Shown one piece after another: positions 43,391-52,331 of a stretch of DNA of 64,000 nucleotides. The DNA comes from Hyphomonadaceae bacterium. GTDB lineage: Bacteria; Pseudomonadota; Alphaproteobacteria; Caulobacterales; Hyphomonadaceae. The position numbers and the translations under genes were made by a program. Location: assembly GCA_024743315.1 (NCBI GenBank), contig JANSWU010000001.1, forward strand, positions 434,001 to 498,000. Direction: 5' to 3'. Below the pieces are notes generated by a model. It ran no database searches, was not told the DNA's origin, and worked only from the letters and a program-made list of their open reading frames with translations. Positions within the stretch are counted from its first letter, which is position 1. Every line of letters begins with the position of its first letter.

Positions 43391-44682
43391 AGGGCGGTGG
43401 CTTTCAATCGTGTCTCGTCATGTCCGATTATCCGGGCCCGGATCGGGCGTCCAGCCTCGGCGCTGAGCCGGTCGAAGCTGACCGGCGTAAAGTCTGGTAA
43501 ACGCCCGGCTGTCTCGCGTTCAATCAAAACCTCGGTTTCCCCGCCAATATGGGCATCAAGATGCTTAATCAGGGCAGCCTGGCCGGCGGCGCGGAGGCGC
43601 GCCGCGCGCGCTTTGATCACGGCTTTTTCAAGCTGCGGCATGCGCGCGGCCGGCGTGCCCGGTCGCGGGCTGTACGGGAAAGCGTGAAGGAAAGCGATTT
43701 TGCAGTCTTCGATCAGACGCAGGGAGTTTTCAAACGCGACTTCAGTCTCGGTCGGGAAACCGGCAATGATGTCGGCACCGAGCGCGATTTCTGGCCGAAT
43801 TTCGCGCAAGCGGGCCGAGAGTTCGATCGCCTCTTCGCGCGAATGACGGCGTTTCATCCGCTTCAGCATGAGGTTGTCCCCATGTTGCAAGCTGAGATGC
43901 ATGAAAGGCGCGACGCGCGGATCGGCCATCGCTTCAAACAAGGCCTCGTCCATTTCGATCGCATCGATCGAGGAAATGCGCAGCTGTTTGAGGTCCGGGA
44001 CCAGTTTGAGAATGCGCTGGACCAGATTGCCGAGTTGAGGCGCATTTGGCAGGTCCGCGCCCCAGGACGTAAGGTCGACCCCGGTCAGGACGATTTCATA
44101 GTGACCGGTGTCGACGAGGCGTTGGATCATTCGCACAACGTCACCCGCTGGCACTGAGCGGGAATTGCCGCGTCCGTACGGAATGATGCAAAACGTGCAG
44201 CGATGATCGCAGCCATTCTGAACCTGGACATAAGCGCGGGCCCGCCCGTCCATGCCATCAATCAGATGCCCGGCGGTTTCTTCCACCGACATGATATCAT
44301 TGACGCGGATCTTTTCCGTGCCGCCAAGCAAGTCGACCGGGGTCCAGGTCTCGGCTTGCATTTTTTCATGATTGCCAATCACGCGAGTGACTTCGGGCAT
44401 CTCGGCAAACATGCCCGCATCAATCTGCGCCGCGCAACCGGTAACGATGATCGGGGCTTCGGGATGGTCCTTGGCGGCGCGGCGAATGGTCTGGCGTGCC
44501 GTACGAACCGCTTCAGCGGTCACCGCGCATGTATTGACGATAATCGCGCCCTCAAGCCCGGCCTTGTCGGCATGACCGCGCATGACCTCGCTTTCATAGC
44601 TGTTCAAGCGACAGCCAAGTGTGATGACCTGCGAGGGCCTGGACGTGGGTTTCGGGGTCGACATGTGCGTATCAGGGCGCAT
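43387..44682 (-). CDS. mtaB: tRNA t6A37 methylthiotransferase
   Basis: A 431 aa radical SAM enzyme that makes ms2t6A in ANN-decoding tRNAs. The UPF0004 domain carries three Cys (ITLGCRLNSYESE, VNTCAVTAEA, VTGCAAQ). The radical SAM site is CDHRCTFCIIPYGRGNSRS, and a C-terminal TRAM-like stretch ends the protein. Layout and length fit MtaB (YqeV) rather than MiaB. Two starts are possible, ATG 44682 or ATG 44664; neither has a clear ribosome site. Confidence 0.93.
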   Translation of the reverse strand: MRPDTHMSTPKPTSRPSQVITLGCRLNSYESEVMRGHADKAGLEGAIIVNTCAVTAEAVRTARQTIRRAAKDHPEAPIIVTGCAAQIDAGMFAEMPEVTRVIGNHEKMQAETWTPVDLLGGTEKIRVNDIMSVEETAGHLIDGMDGRARAYVQVQNGCDHRCTFCIIPYGRGNSRSVPAGDVVRMIQRLVDTGHYEIVLTGVDLTSWGADLPNAPQLGNLVQRILKLVPDLKQLRISSIDAIEMDEALFEAMADPRVAPFMHLSLQHGDNLMLKRMKRRHSREEAIELSARLREIRPEIALGADIIAGFPTETEVAFENSLRLIEDCKIAFLHAFPYSPRPGTPAARMPQLEKAVIKARAARLRAAGQAALIKHLDAHIGGETEVLIERETAGRLPDFTPVSFDRLSAEAGRPIRARIIGHDETRLKATAL

Positions 44683-44721
44683 ATCGCGCCGAACCAGAGC
44701 AAACTCAAGCTTTTGAGATGC

Positions 44722-45687
44722 TTATTCCGACGGCTTACGCCGGAACCGTGCCAAGACCGGCCGGTGATCTGAGCCAATCTTGTCCAGAACGCGCGCCTCA
44801 ACCAGCTCCAGATCGTCGGAAAACATGATATGGTCGATCGGGATCCCGAATGGGCCAAAATTGACTGGCCAAGTCGCGACAAAGCGGGGATCTCCCGCCC
44901 GTCGACCGGGTAAGTCCCGATACTTCGGGGACCAGGGTGTCATATTGAAATCTCCGAGCAGGATGAACGAATCCGCATCCTCAGCGATCCGGCGGGCCTC
45001 AGCCAGCAATGTGTTTCGTGCAAACAGGCCAGGACTTGAGATTGGCACCATGGCATGGGCTGCCACCACCCGAGTGCCGTCCCAATCGCCGCCTAGATCT
45101 GCAGACAGGATCGATCGGAACGCGGTCCTCGGTGGAACCACAACATTCCAATCCCTGAGAGGGTCTCGAGAGATCATCGCCAAAGGAATACTGATCCGCC
45201 CGACCTCTGGGAACGAGGTCGCGTTCAAGACCTCTGCAAAAGCCAAATAGGCCTGCCGATAGTCTGCTTCAGTCACGGCCAATGCCGGCTCGTTAATTGC
45301 CACGATGTCCGCCGCTTCGCGCACAGCAAGGCGCGCCAGTTCAGCTTGCGCTGATCTCGACTGATACGTGTTCGCGGTGATCACGGTGAGACATTCAGAT
45401 TCCGAACAGGCCACGCCGGTCGGCGATTCATATTCGGAAAAGAAAAGGTAGGGGGCGCCCGCAAATAGCAGGAAAGCCGCGCCTGCCAAACCGAGCCGCA
45501 GGCTATGCCACATAAATCCGATCGAGCTTAAGAGGCCGAGCAAGACGATGTGCGGCAAGAAACTCAGCAGCATTTCAGAGAGCGGAAACAGCCACACATA
45601 CTGTCCGATCAAACAGATCAGGCCGAGCCCGTAAAACAGGGTCGCCGCCGTTTTCACTCCAAGCTTGAAAAGCGCCGAAATTTCCAT
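44722..45687 (-). CDS. membrane-anchored endonuclease/exonuclease/phosphatase family protein
   Basis: A 321 aa protein. Three N-terminal helices (AATLFYGLGLICLIGQYVWLF, LLSFLPHIVLLGLLSSIGFMW, LGLAGAAFLLFAGAPYLFF) precede a periplasmic EEP domain. That domain has VITANTYQSRS, DIVAINEPAL, FILLGDFNMTPWSPKYR and GSDHRPVLARF, with the catalytic Asn, Glu, Asp-x-Asn and Asp-His residues. It resembles YafD-like proteins. It may be a phosphodiesterase on lipid or nucleotide substrates. The ATG at 45687 is preferred, since upstream codons lie inside dapF. Confidence 0.85.
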   Translation of the reverse strand: MEISALFKLGVKTAATLFYGLGLICLIGQYVWLFPLSEMLLSFLPHIVLLGLLSSIGFMWHSLRLGLAGAAFLLFAGAPYLFFSEYESPTGVACSESECLTVITANTYQSRSAQAELARLAVREAADIVAINEPALAVTEADYRQAYLAFAEVLNATSFPEVGRISIPLAMISRDPLRDWNVVVPPRTAFRSILSADLGGDWDGTRVVAAHAMVPISSPGLFARNTLLAEARRIAEDADSFILLGDFNMTPWSPKYRDLPGRRAGDPRFVATWPVNFGPFGIPIDHIMFSDDLELVEARVLDKIGSDHRPVLARFRRKPSE

Positions 45688-45704
45688 CCGGCGAGGTCTA
45701 CCGT

Positions 45705-46514
45705 CTAAACGTTGAAACTCTGTTCCAACTCGACGGGACCGGTCATGATGACATGATCGGTTGCTTCGTCCCAATGGATGATCAGCTCGCCACCATCGAG
45801 GATGAGTTTGGCCTTGCGTTCCGTCTTGCCGGCCCGCGCTGCGCAGACCAGAGCCGCGCACGCCCCCGTGCCACATGCCTTGGTCAGGCCGGCGCCGCGC
45901 TCCCAGACGCGCAACCTGATCGTCTCTCGATCGATCACCTGGGCAAACCCAACATTGGTGCCTTCAGGAAAGGTCGGGTGCCACTCAACCAGCGGGCCGA
46001 TTGCCGGGATATCATAAGCGTCGACATCATCGACAAAGAAAACCGCATGCGGATTGCCCATGCTGACCACAGCAGGCTTATAAAGATAAGGATCATCCAT
46101 CGGACCGATTTTCACGTCGACACCGCGGACATCCATTTTCTCAGACAATGGAATGTCTTCCCAGCCCATTAGCGGCGAGCCCATATCAACGCTGACCAAA
46201 CCATGTTCGGCGCGGGCGCCTTTCAACAGGTCCGCTTCGGTCTGGATGCGTACTTCGTCTTTGCCGGTTTCTTCGAGGAGCAGATGCGCAACGGCGCGGG
46301 TGCCATTGCCACAGGCTTTGACTTCGCTGCCATCGGCATTCCAGAAACGAAGGAACGCATCCGCCCGCAAGTCTTTCTCGATCGCCATGACCTGGTCAGC
46401 GCGCATCGACTCCGCAATCTCGCGGATTTGCGCTTCGGTGGGTGCAAACGCGGTTTCGCGCGCGTCAAACACGGCGAATGCATTCCCAGCTCCGTTCATT
46501 TTCCAAATGCGCAT
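45705..46514 (-). CDS. dapF: diaminopimelate epimerase
   Basis: A 269 aa enzyme that turns LL- into meso-diaminopimelate for lysine and peptidoglycan. The two catalytic cysteines are Cys68 (ACGNGTRAVA) and Cys214 (ACGTGACAA), on the two pseudo-symmetric halves. GNPHAVFFVDD and GTNVGFAQV are family motifs. I chose ATG 46514 (MRIWKMNGAGNAFAVFD) because AGAGG lies 5 bases upstream and the family starts here. ATG 46547 would add 11 residues. Confidence 0.95.
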   Translation of the reverse strand: MRIWKMNGAGNAFAVFDARETAFAPTEAQIREIAESMRADQVMAIEKDLRADAFLRFWNADGSEVKACGNGTRAVAHLLLEETGKDEVRIQTEADLLKGARAEHGLVSVDMGSPLMGWEDIPLSEKMDVRGVDVKIGPMDDPYLYKPAVVSMGNPHAVFFVDDVDAYDIPAIGPLVEWHPTFPEGTNVGFAQVIDRETIRLRVWERGAGLTKACGTGACAALVCAARAGKTERKAKLILDGGELIIHWDEATDHVIMTGPVELEQSFNV

Positions 46515-46575
46515 GCGGCCCTCTGGATCGATCAAGACGAGTGACATAATCGCGGAAAACCGCTTTTGGAAGGCT

Positions 46576-46983
46576 TTACTTAGGCAAGCGCATGGCGCTG
46601 AGCCAGGCCCCGCTTTGAATGATCGCCGCAATCATTAATAAAAGCTGCACAATCCAGTGACTGATGACAAATGCGCCCAAGCCCGCCGCGATCGAGTACC
46701 AGTGCAATCTTGGATCGCTCATCAGCATGCCAGCAAGTCGACGCTTGGTCTCAATCGTGGCCAGGGTAACATTCGCCCAGATGCGGTTCATGCCCGGGGG
46801 GCCAAAGACATCCTGCAAGTCCTGAGGGTCGGTAACCCCCGATAATTCTGCCAGTTCCCGGACCCCGGTATGCCCAAAGCTGACGCGCTGGCGCAATTGC
46901 ATAGTCTGCACCAGCCGAATGAACGCAGAGATCATCACGGCGAGCGCAATCGAGACAAGCGGGAGGCCGGAAAGCAAGGTCAT
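46576..46983 (-). CDS. small membrane protein of unknown function
   Basis: A 135 aa protein with an N-terminal helix (GLPLVSIALAVMISAFIRLV) and a C-terminal helix (YSIAAGLGAFVISHWIVQLLLMIAAII). The middle is soluble (VTDPQDLQDVFGPPGMNRIW). I do not recognise it. The frame opens at a TTG (47031) that overlaps the upstream gene by 4 bp; ATG 46983 is the first normal start, but neither has a good ribosome site. It sits between the RimJ-like gene and dapF on the same strand. Confidence 0.55.
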   Translation of the reverse strand: MTLLSGLPLVSIALAVMISAFIRLVQTMQLRQRVSFGHTGVRELAELSGVTDPQDLQDVFGPPGMNRIWANVTLATIETKRRLAGMLMSDPRLHWYSIAAGLGAFVISHWIVQLLLMIAAIIQSGAWLSAMRLPK

Positions 46984-47027
46984 GAGCGGGATATAAGCAC
47001 GGCGCGCCGGTTCTGAAAGCGCTTGCT

Positions 47028-47585
47028 TCAAAAGGTGAAGTCAGGATTGGTTTTGGCAGTCAGGACATGATCACGCCAGCGACCGGCAATATGAAGATAG
47101 TTGCGCGCCAGGCCTTCGGTCTCGAACCCCAACCGCTCTAGCAGCCGGGCGCTACGGGCATTCTCCGGTATATAATTGGCCATGATCCGATGCAGCCCTT
47201 CCATTTTAAACATATAGCTGATCGCCGCCTCGAGCGCTTCAAACATCAAGCCTTGTCCTTGCGCGCTGGCGGCGATGGAATAGCCGAGCGTACAGGCCTG
47301 AAACGGCCCACGGACGATATTGGTGAAGTTGCACACGCCGATCAGATCCTGGCAACCGGTGAGCCGGATAACGAGTTTGACGGCGCGGCCTTCGCGCATC
47401 TCAGTCGAGGCAGTCTCAATCCGCGCCTGCCATGCGGATTTCGTGTGAAACTGATCCATTCGGATCGGTTCCCACGGTTCGAGGTGTCGGGCATTGTCGA
47501 GATAGTATTCGCGAATAGCCCCCAGATCTTCCTGACTCAGCGCGCTCAGATCCAATCGCTCGGTTCGGATGAGAGGAAGCGCCAT
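47028..47585 (-). CDS. RimJ/RimL-type GNAT acetyltransferase
   Basis: A 185 aa protein. LIRTERLDLSALSQEDLGAIREYYLDN, IGVCNFTNIVRGPFQACTLGYSI, the acetyl-CoA loop AASAQGQGLMFEAL and ENARSARLLERLGFETEGLARNYL (motif order kept) are typical of RimJ, the acetylase of ribosomal protein S5. The exact substrate is not proved. Start ATG 47585, 4 bp after the MaoC stop, with AGGG close by. Upstream codons to 47723 lie within the MaoC gene. Confidence 0.85.
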   Translation of the reverse strand: MALPLIRTERLDLSALSQEDLGAIREYYLDNARHLEPWEPIRMDQFHTKSAWQARIETASTEMREGRAVKLVIRLTGCQDLIGVCNFTNIVRGPFQACTLGYSIAASAQGQGLMFEALEAAISYMFKMEGLHRIMANYIPENARSARLLERLGFETEGLARNYLHIAGRWRDHVLTAKTNPDFTF

Positions 47586-47589
47586 CGCC

Positions 47590-48627
47590 CTAACGCGGGA
47601 TCGCCACCCAATAATCAAAGTCGAGACATACGCCGGGCGCGTATTTTCCGTCATCACCGCGCAGCGCAAATGCACCCGGGTCCTGATCCTTGACCGCAAC
47701 CAGGCGCAGGCGCAACGCTCCAACCGTTTCGTTCAGCTCGACTTTGTCGAGCACTTCACTCCAGGCGTAGACGGTCTCACCCGCAAATAGAGGGCCGGTA
47801 TGAGTGCCACCATTGATGGCAATCATCTCGGCCGCATTGGCAAGTCCATTAAAACTCAAGGCGCGCGCGATCGAAATCACGACGCCGCCATAAATCAGGC
47901 GTTTGCCGAAGCGGCTGTCTTTCTGGGCGTGCCCGTCAAAATGAACTTTCGCCGTGTTTTGATATAGCCGCGTGGCGATTTGGTGCTCGGCCTCTTCCAC
48001 CGTCATGCCATCGACATGGTTGATCTTCTCGCCGACCTCATAAGCGTCAAATCGGTGCGACGACCCGGCAAGCCCATCCTCCCAGCCTGCATAAGACCGA
48101 TCAAAGCCAAGGGTTGCCGCATCTACATTTTTGGGAAGGTCGGGGATCACCGTCTCCGGGGCCGGCGAAGCCGCGTCGCGCTTGTTGACCATGACCCAGC
48201 GGACATAAGAAAGGGCTTCTTCGCCACGTTGATTGAAGCCGCGCGTGCGCACATAGACCACACCCGTCTTGCCGTTCGAATTCTGCTTCACGCCAATAAT
48301 TTCAGAGACCGCGGTCAAAGTATCACCTGGATAGACCGGGACCGGAAAGCGCCCATCGGCGTAACCAAGATTGGCAACCGCATTGAGTGAAATGTCGGGC
48401 ACGGTTTTGCCAAACACGATGTGGAAGGCGAGCAAGGGATCGACCGGCAGATCGCGATAACCATTCGCCGAGGCAAACGTGGCGGCGCTGTAAAGGGCGT
48501 GACGTGACCCGGTCAGGGCCCTGTACAGGCTGATATCGCCCGTTGAGACGGTGAGCGGCGTCGCATGGTTGAGCACCATGCCGACATAAAAATCTTCAAA
48601 GAAATGGCCGGGATTTGATTTGGTCAT
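47590..48627 (-). CDS. mesaconyl-CoA hydratase-like MaoC family protein (double hotdog)
   Basis: A 345 aa protein with two hotdog domains. The first opens GHFFEDFYVGMVLNHATPLTVSTGDISLYRALTGSRH in order. The second contains KVHFDGHAQKDSRFGKRLIYGGVVISIARALSFNGL, including the Asp/His of the hydratase site. Length and motifs match mesaconyl-CoA hydratase (beta-methylmalyl-CoA dehydratase) of the ethylmalonyl-CoA pathway. This pathway lets bacteria without isocitrate lyase grow on acetate-level carbon. No other pathway gene is in the window. Start ATG 48627. Confidence 0.88.
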   Translation of the reverse strand: MTKSNPGHFFEDFYVGMVLNHATPLTVSTGDISLYRALTGSRHALYSAATFASANGYRDLPVDPLLAFHIVFGKTVPDISLNAVANLGYADGRFPVPVYPGDTLTAVSEIIGVKQNSNGKTGVVYVRTRGFNQRGEEALSYVRWVMVNKRDAASPAPETVIPDLPKNVDAATLGFDRSYAGWEDGLAGSSHRFDAYEVGEKINHVDGMTVEEAEHQIATRLYQNTAKVHFDGHAQKDSRFGKRLIYGGVVISIARALSFNGLANAAEMIAINGGTHTGPLFAGETVYAWSEVLDKVELNETVGALRLRLVAVKDQDPGAFALRGDDGKYAPGVCLDFDYWVAIPR

Positions 48628-48683
48628 GCCGCCTTAGAAAGGCTGCCGGTCAAGCGGGTCAAGCCTGTCGCCGCGAAACCGGT

Positions 48684-48947
48684 CTAGACCGGACTAAATT
48701 GCATCGTGAAAATATCGACCATGACCAGGGTCACCGCGCCCCCGCCTGATTGGAAAGCTGCACCGAGATAAGGCGCGGCGAAGACAAGAACCAAGAGCGA
48801 AACAAAGCAACCGCCAACAAACTGGACCTGACCCTCACGGACCATGTCGCGCATAGCGCGCGGGCCATAAACGAATAGTTGCGGCCCGAACAGGAACGCC
48901 GCCGACAGGCCCAAAAAGAACAAAGCCAGGATTTGTAGGGTCAGCAT
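48684..48947 (-). CDS. small membrane protein of unknown function
   Basis: An 87 aa protein with two clear helices (MLTLQILALFFLGLSAAFLF and FVGGCFVSLLVLVFAAPYLGAAF), joined by a basic-acidic loop GPRAMRDMVREGQVQ. I do not recognise a family. ATG 48947 is chosen because AAGGTG lies 6 bases upstream; GTG 48956 is too near that site. It is on the same strand as the MaoC gene, 56 bp upstream of it. Confidence 0.65.
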   Translation of the reverse strand: MLTLQILALFFLGLSAAFLFGPQLFVYGPRAMRDMVREGQVQFVGGCFVSLLVLVFAAPYLGAAFQSGGGAVTLVMVDIFTMQFSPV

Positions 48948-49033
48948 CAACCACACCTTTGACGAAAATCAGAGCATCTTCATCGCAGATCGTGGTTGAA
49001 TTGACGTGTCGCAGATCGGTGAAATTTTATCGA

Positions 49034-49381
49034 TTAAAGGATTTCAAGCAGTTTCTCATTCGGGCGCCCAACCACGGCCTTGTTGCCCTTAACGCCGATC
49101 GGGCGTTGAATCAGGCGCGGATTATCCGCCATCGCGGCAAACACTTCGGCGTCGCTCGCAGACTCGGGCAGATCAAACTTCTTGGCATCATTGGCGCGCA
49201 AAAATTCACGCGGCGACACCCCGCCCATTTTCTTTGCGATGTCTTTCAATTCATCGACGCTGAGGCGCTCGGAGACATTCATATATTTCCGGATTTCAGG
49301 CTCGACGCCGTTTTCCTGCAGCAAAGCGAGTCCCTTTTTAGAGGAACCACAGCCAGTGTGATGGATGAGCGTATAAGTCAT
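49034..49381 (-). CDS. ArsC/Spx family protein (arsenate reductase-like)
   Basis: A 115 aa thioredoxin-fold protein. The single N-terminal Cys is in HTGCGSSKKGLALL, followed by the helix-rich insert and the late block LIQRPIGVKGNKAVVGRP. That block matches the RPI...RP pattern of glutaredoxin-linked ArsC. The Cys is followed by Ser-Ser-Lys where ArsC has Thr/Ser-x-Arg, so arsenate reduction is uncertain and a YffB-like role is possible. No ars operon adjoins. ATG 49381 with AGGA 9-10 bases upstream. Confidence 0.85.
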   Translation of the reverse strand: MTYTLIHHTGCGSSKKGLALLQENGVEPEIRKYMNVSERLSVDELKDIAKKMGGVSPREFLRANDAKKFDLPESASDAEVFAAMADNPRLIQRPIGVKGNKAVVGRPNEKLLEIL

Positions 49382-49490
49382 AATCGGCGATCCTGTTTTA
49401 TCTTGAGCCTGACATAGACACCTCACGCCATTCGGCAATCTCGATACCTCCCTTATTGGCAGATACGTAAAGTTGAGGCAGGCTGAGCTA

Positions 49491-50657
49491 ATGACCATTG
49501 AACCCAATCATCCGACTCTCGATGCGGCGCGCGCACTGCAATCTGAATTGTCCCAGCGCGCGCAGGAAATGGAGGAGGTTCGACGCCTGCCCGCAGATCT
49601 TGCCGCAAAACTGGCGGCAGGGGGCTTGTTTCGGATGGTCACGCCGGCCGCTTATGGCGGTCTGGAATGCGCACCGCGCCAGATTGTTGACGCCGTCGAA
49701 GCCGTGGCGGAAGCAAATGCGAGTGCGGGCTGGTGCGTGATGATCGGCGCCACGACCGCAATGAACGCGGCGTATATGGACCCCGGCACGGCGCAAGAGA
49801 TCTATAATGACCCTCATATTATCACGGGCGGGGTCTTCGCTCCAATGGGCAAGGCCGTGGTCGATGGCGACGATTATATCGTCTCTGGACGCTGGCAATG
49901 GGGCTCTGGATCAGCCAATTGCACATGGCTGTGCGGCGGCTCCATGGTGTTCGAAAACGGCGAGTTGCGCACTCTGCCGAGTGGCAAGCCAGATGCGCGA
50001 ATGATGATTTTTCCGGCCAACGAGGTCGAATTGATCGACACTTGGCATGTCATGGGCCTGAAAGGCACGGGATCTGGGGATCTCGCCGTGGACAATATCC
50101 GGGTCCCGAAAGCCCGCTCAGTCAGCCTGGTGGCAGATAAGCCTCAAGTCGATGGTGCTTTGTACAAGTTCCCCGCGTTTGGCCTGTTAAGTCTCGGTGT
50201 GGCGGCGACGGCGATGGGCAATGCGAAAGGCGCGTTGCAAGCCTTTATCGATCTTGCCAGCGCCAAAAAGAACCAAGGGTCTCGCAAAACGCTTGGCGAG
50301 CGCCAAACCATTCAAGCCGAGACGGCGCGGATGATGGCAGCGTTTCGCGCTGCCCGCGCCTATCTTCACGACGAGATCGAGATGACCTGGGAGGTCGCGC
50401 AGAACAATGATGACATCCCCGTCGAGCGCCGCGCGGCATTGCGTATGGCGTGCACACATATGGTGCGCACAGGGGCAGATATTTGCCGGACATGTTATGA
50501 TCTGGGGGGCGGGGCGGCCCTATTCGAAGCCAGCGACCTGCAACGGCGTTTCCGCGACTCGCATGCCATGACCCAGCACATCGTGACAGCGCCCGCAACT
50601 TGGGAACTGACCGGGCGTTTGCTGTTCGGTCTGCCGACTGATGCCAGTATGATCTGA
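49491..50657 (+). CDS. acyl-CoA dehydrogenase-like flavoprotein (HsaA/DszC monooxygenase branch)
   Basis: A 388 aa protein with the acyl-CoA dehydrogenase fold: N-terminal helices (RRLPADLAAKLAAGGLFRMVTPAAYGG), a middle beta domain (VSGRWQWGSGSANCTWL, DTWHVMGLKGTGSGDLAVDNI) and C-terminal helices with the ALRMACTHMVRTGADICRTCYDLGGG region. The canonical catalytic Glu is not visible. The WQWGSG and GxKGTGS motifs suit the flavin-dependent hydroxylase branch, which needs a separate flavin reductase. None is near. The start is ATG 49491. Confidence 0.85.
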   Translation: MTIEPNHPTLDAARALQSELSQRAQEMEEVRRLPADLAAKLAAGGLFRMVTPAAYGGLECAPRQIVDAVEAVAEANASAGWCVMIGATTAMNAAYMDPGTAQEIYNDPHIITGGVFAPMGKAVVDGDDYIVSGRWQWGSGSANCTWLCGGSMVFENGELRTLPSGKPDARMMIFPANEVELIDTWHVMGLKGTGSGDLAVDNIRVPKARSVSLVADKPQVDGALYKFPAFGLLSLGVAATAMGNAKGALQAFIDLASAKKNQGSRKTLGERQTIQAETARMMAAFRAARAYLHDEIEMTWEVAQNNDDIPVERRAALRMACTHMVRTGADICRTCYDLGGGAALFEASDLQRRFRDSHAMTQHIVTAPATWELTGRLLFGLPTDASMI

Positions 50658-50659
50658 GC

Positions 50660-51310
50660 TTATTCGGCCTCGGCGACGACTTCGTCAGCGCCGCGCGCCA
50701 ATGTCTTCATGACGCCATCGGCCTCTTCAACTGCATCGACCGGGGCGTCTTTCTTGCGCGAATAGGTGCGGCGTCGTTTTGGTTTTTCGGCCGTGTCTTC
50801 ACTGGCAGAGTCAGTGCTATCGTCGCCATCAATCACCTTAAGCTCGTCAGAACCACTTTCTTCGCGCGGCTTGCGACCACGGCGGCGGGGTTTTGTCTCG
50901 GTCGATGGATCGTCGGTACTGGCTTCTGTCGTTTCCTCAGAATTGGCATCGTCGGACGACGCATTCTCGTCATCTTCAGATTGCGCAGCACGTTCGGCCT
51001 CGCGTTGCGCGCGCTCTTCGGCCCGGGCGGCGTCGCGGGCTTCACGTTCGAGGCGAGCTTCTTCTTTTTGCTTTTCAAACACAGCAACGATGCGCGCATA
51101 ATGCTCCGCATGCTGAAACAGGGCTTCGGCTTTTACGCGGTCACCGGAGGTTTGGGCATCTCGGGCATATTGGAGATACTTGTCGAGGATTTGCTGCGCG
51201 GAGCCGCGAATACGTACATCTGGACCGTTACTCTCATAGTGACGGTTCGGGTTCGGATTGTTGTTATTATTTCCACCCGAGCGGCGACGGCGCTTGCGCT
51301 GCATAGCCAT
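50660..51310 (-). CDS. DUF4167 domain protein
   Basis: A 216 aa protein found in alphaproteobacteria beside prmC and prfA. It opens with a basic, RNA-binding-like stretch (MAMQRKRRRRSGGNNNNN). The conserved core follows: DVRIRGSAQQILDKYLQYARDAQTSGDRV and ALFQHAEHYARIV in order. Then comes a long charged, probably disordered tail with a KPRRRGRKPR motif. The function is unknown; a link to ribosomes or RNA is inferred. ATG 51310 with AGGA 8 bases upstream. The stop is 2 bp from the converging flavoprotein stop. The 163 bp to prmC hold no gene. Confidence 0.9.
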   Translation of the reverse strand: MAMQRKRRRRSGGNNNNNPNPNRHYESNGPDVRIRGSAQQILDKYLQYARDAQTSGDRVKAEALFQHAEHYARIVAVFEKQKEEARLEREARDAARAEERAQREAERAAQSEDDENASSDDANSEETTEASTDDPSTETKPRRRGRKPREESGSDELKVIDGDDSTDSASEDTAEKPKRRRTYSRKKDAPVDAVEEADGVMKTLARGADEVVAEAE

Positions 51311-51473
51311 AGGCAATTCCTGATCTAAAAAGTCCGATAAACGGACGGTTCACTCGCGCGGATTGGTTTCTTCCTAAATGTCGCGCTGACGAAAGGTCGG
51401 ATAGGTAGCCCCCTGATCTCAGACCTGAATATTTACGTAGCGCGCGAATATGGATTCGCCAAGGGGGGTTCTG

Positions 51474-52331
51474 CTAAGATTTTGTGGCGGCGATGGCCCG
51501 GTCATTTCCGCCAAGGTCCCGCTTGTGTTCGAGGTCCGTGAACCCGGCCTCTATGAGAAGCTCAGAAACAGCCTGTTTCTGATCAAAACCAATCTCGAAG
51601 ACAAGATGCGCCCCGGATTTCATAGTGTTCGCGGCGAGCGCGATGATTTCGCGATATGCGGTAAGCCCATCAGCGCCGCCATCGAGGGCCTCGGCAGGCT
51701 CATAGTCTCTAACCTCCGGCGCCAGGGTCGGGATCACATCGCTGCGAATATAAGGGGGATTGGAAACAATGAGATCGCACTGCGCCCAGCCGCGCCAATC
51801 TGCCCATGAGCCGTGAAACACGGACATGCGGTCAGGGCGCTCGAGCACGCGCTTACGATTGAGATCTGCGAGCTGGGCGGCGGCTTCGGACTGTTCAACC
51901 CCAATCCCGCACGCTCTCGGACGGGCTTGCAGGATTGCCAGGAGGAGCGCGCCGGTCCCGGTGCCCAAATCTACAATCATGATCTCATGATCGTCTGGGA
52001 GCCGCCGCAGGGCCAATTCGACCACGCATTCGGAGTCCGGGCGCGGGATCAGTGCACGAGAGTCTACGCGTAGGGTAAAATCGAAAAACGCCGCCTCACC
52101 GATAATGTGCTGGATCGGTTTGTGCGCCGCTGCTTGCTCAATGAACCGTTCATACTGGCGATATGCGCTGTCGGAGACAGGCTCCTCGGCGCGAAGGATC
52201 AAGTCTGTGGCGTCAGACTCGGCAGCGTTCATAAGCAAAAGTTTGGCCTTGAGCGCGGCCTCCTCAAGGCCAGCTTCGATCAATTGCTTGGTGCCGGACG
52301 AAAGCGCCGCTGAATAAGTGGGTTGGCTCAC
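51474..52331 (-). CDS. prmC: release factor glutamine N5-methyltransferase
   Basis: A 285 aa SAM-dependent enzyme that methylates the GGQ glutamine of release factors. Motifs are [18 protein letters not shown] (SAM site) and [13 protein letters not shown] (NPPY, substrate amide). The start is GTG 52331 overlapping the prfA stop as GTGA, with GGAAG upstream. It is coded directly behind its substrate PrfA, as in most bacteria. Confidence 0.95.
   Translation of the reverse strand: MSQPTYSAALSSGTKQLIEAGLEEAALKAKLLLMNAAESDATDLILRAEEPVSDSAYRQYERFIEQAAAHKPIQHIIGEAAFFDFTLRVDSRALIPRPDSECVVELALRRLPDDHEIMIVDLGTGTGALLLAILQARPRACGIGVEQSEAAAQLADLNRKRVLERPDRMSVFHGSWADWRGWAQCDLIVSNPPYIRSDVIPTLAPEVRDYEPAEALDGGADGLTAYREIIALAANTMKSGAHLVFEIGFDQKQAVSELLIEAGFTDLEHKRDLGGNDRAIAATKS

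Noticed and set aside
42875-43687. 270 aa open frame on the plus strand, opposite ftsY
   Set aside because: It is the antisense of the Ala/Glu-rich A domain of FtsY; it consists of Phe/Arg/Leu repeats without homology. The minus-strand frame has clear GTPase motifs.
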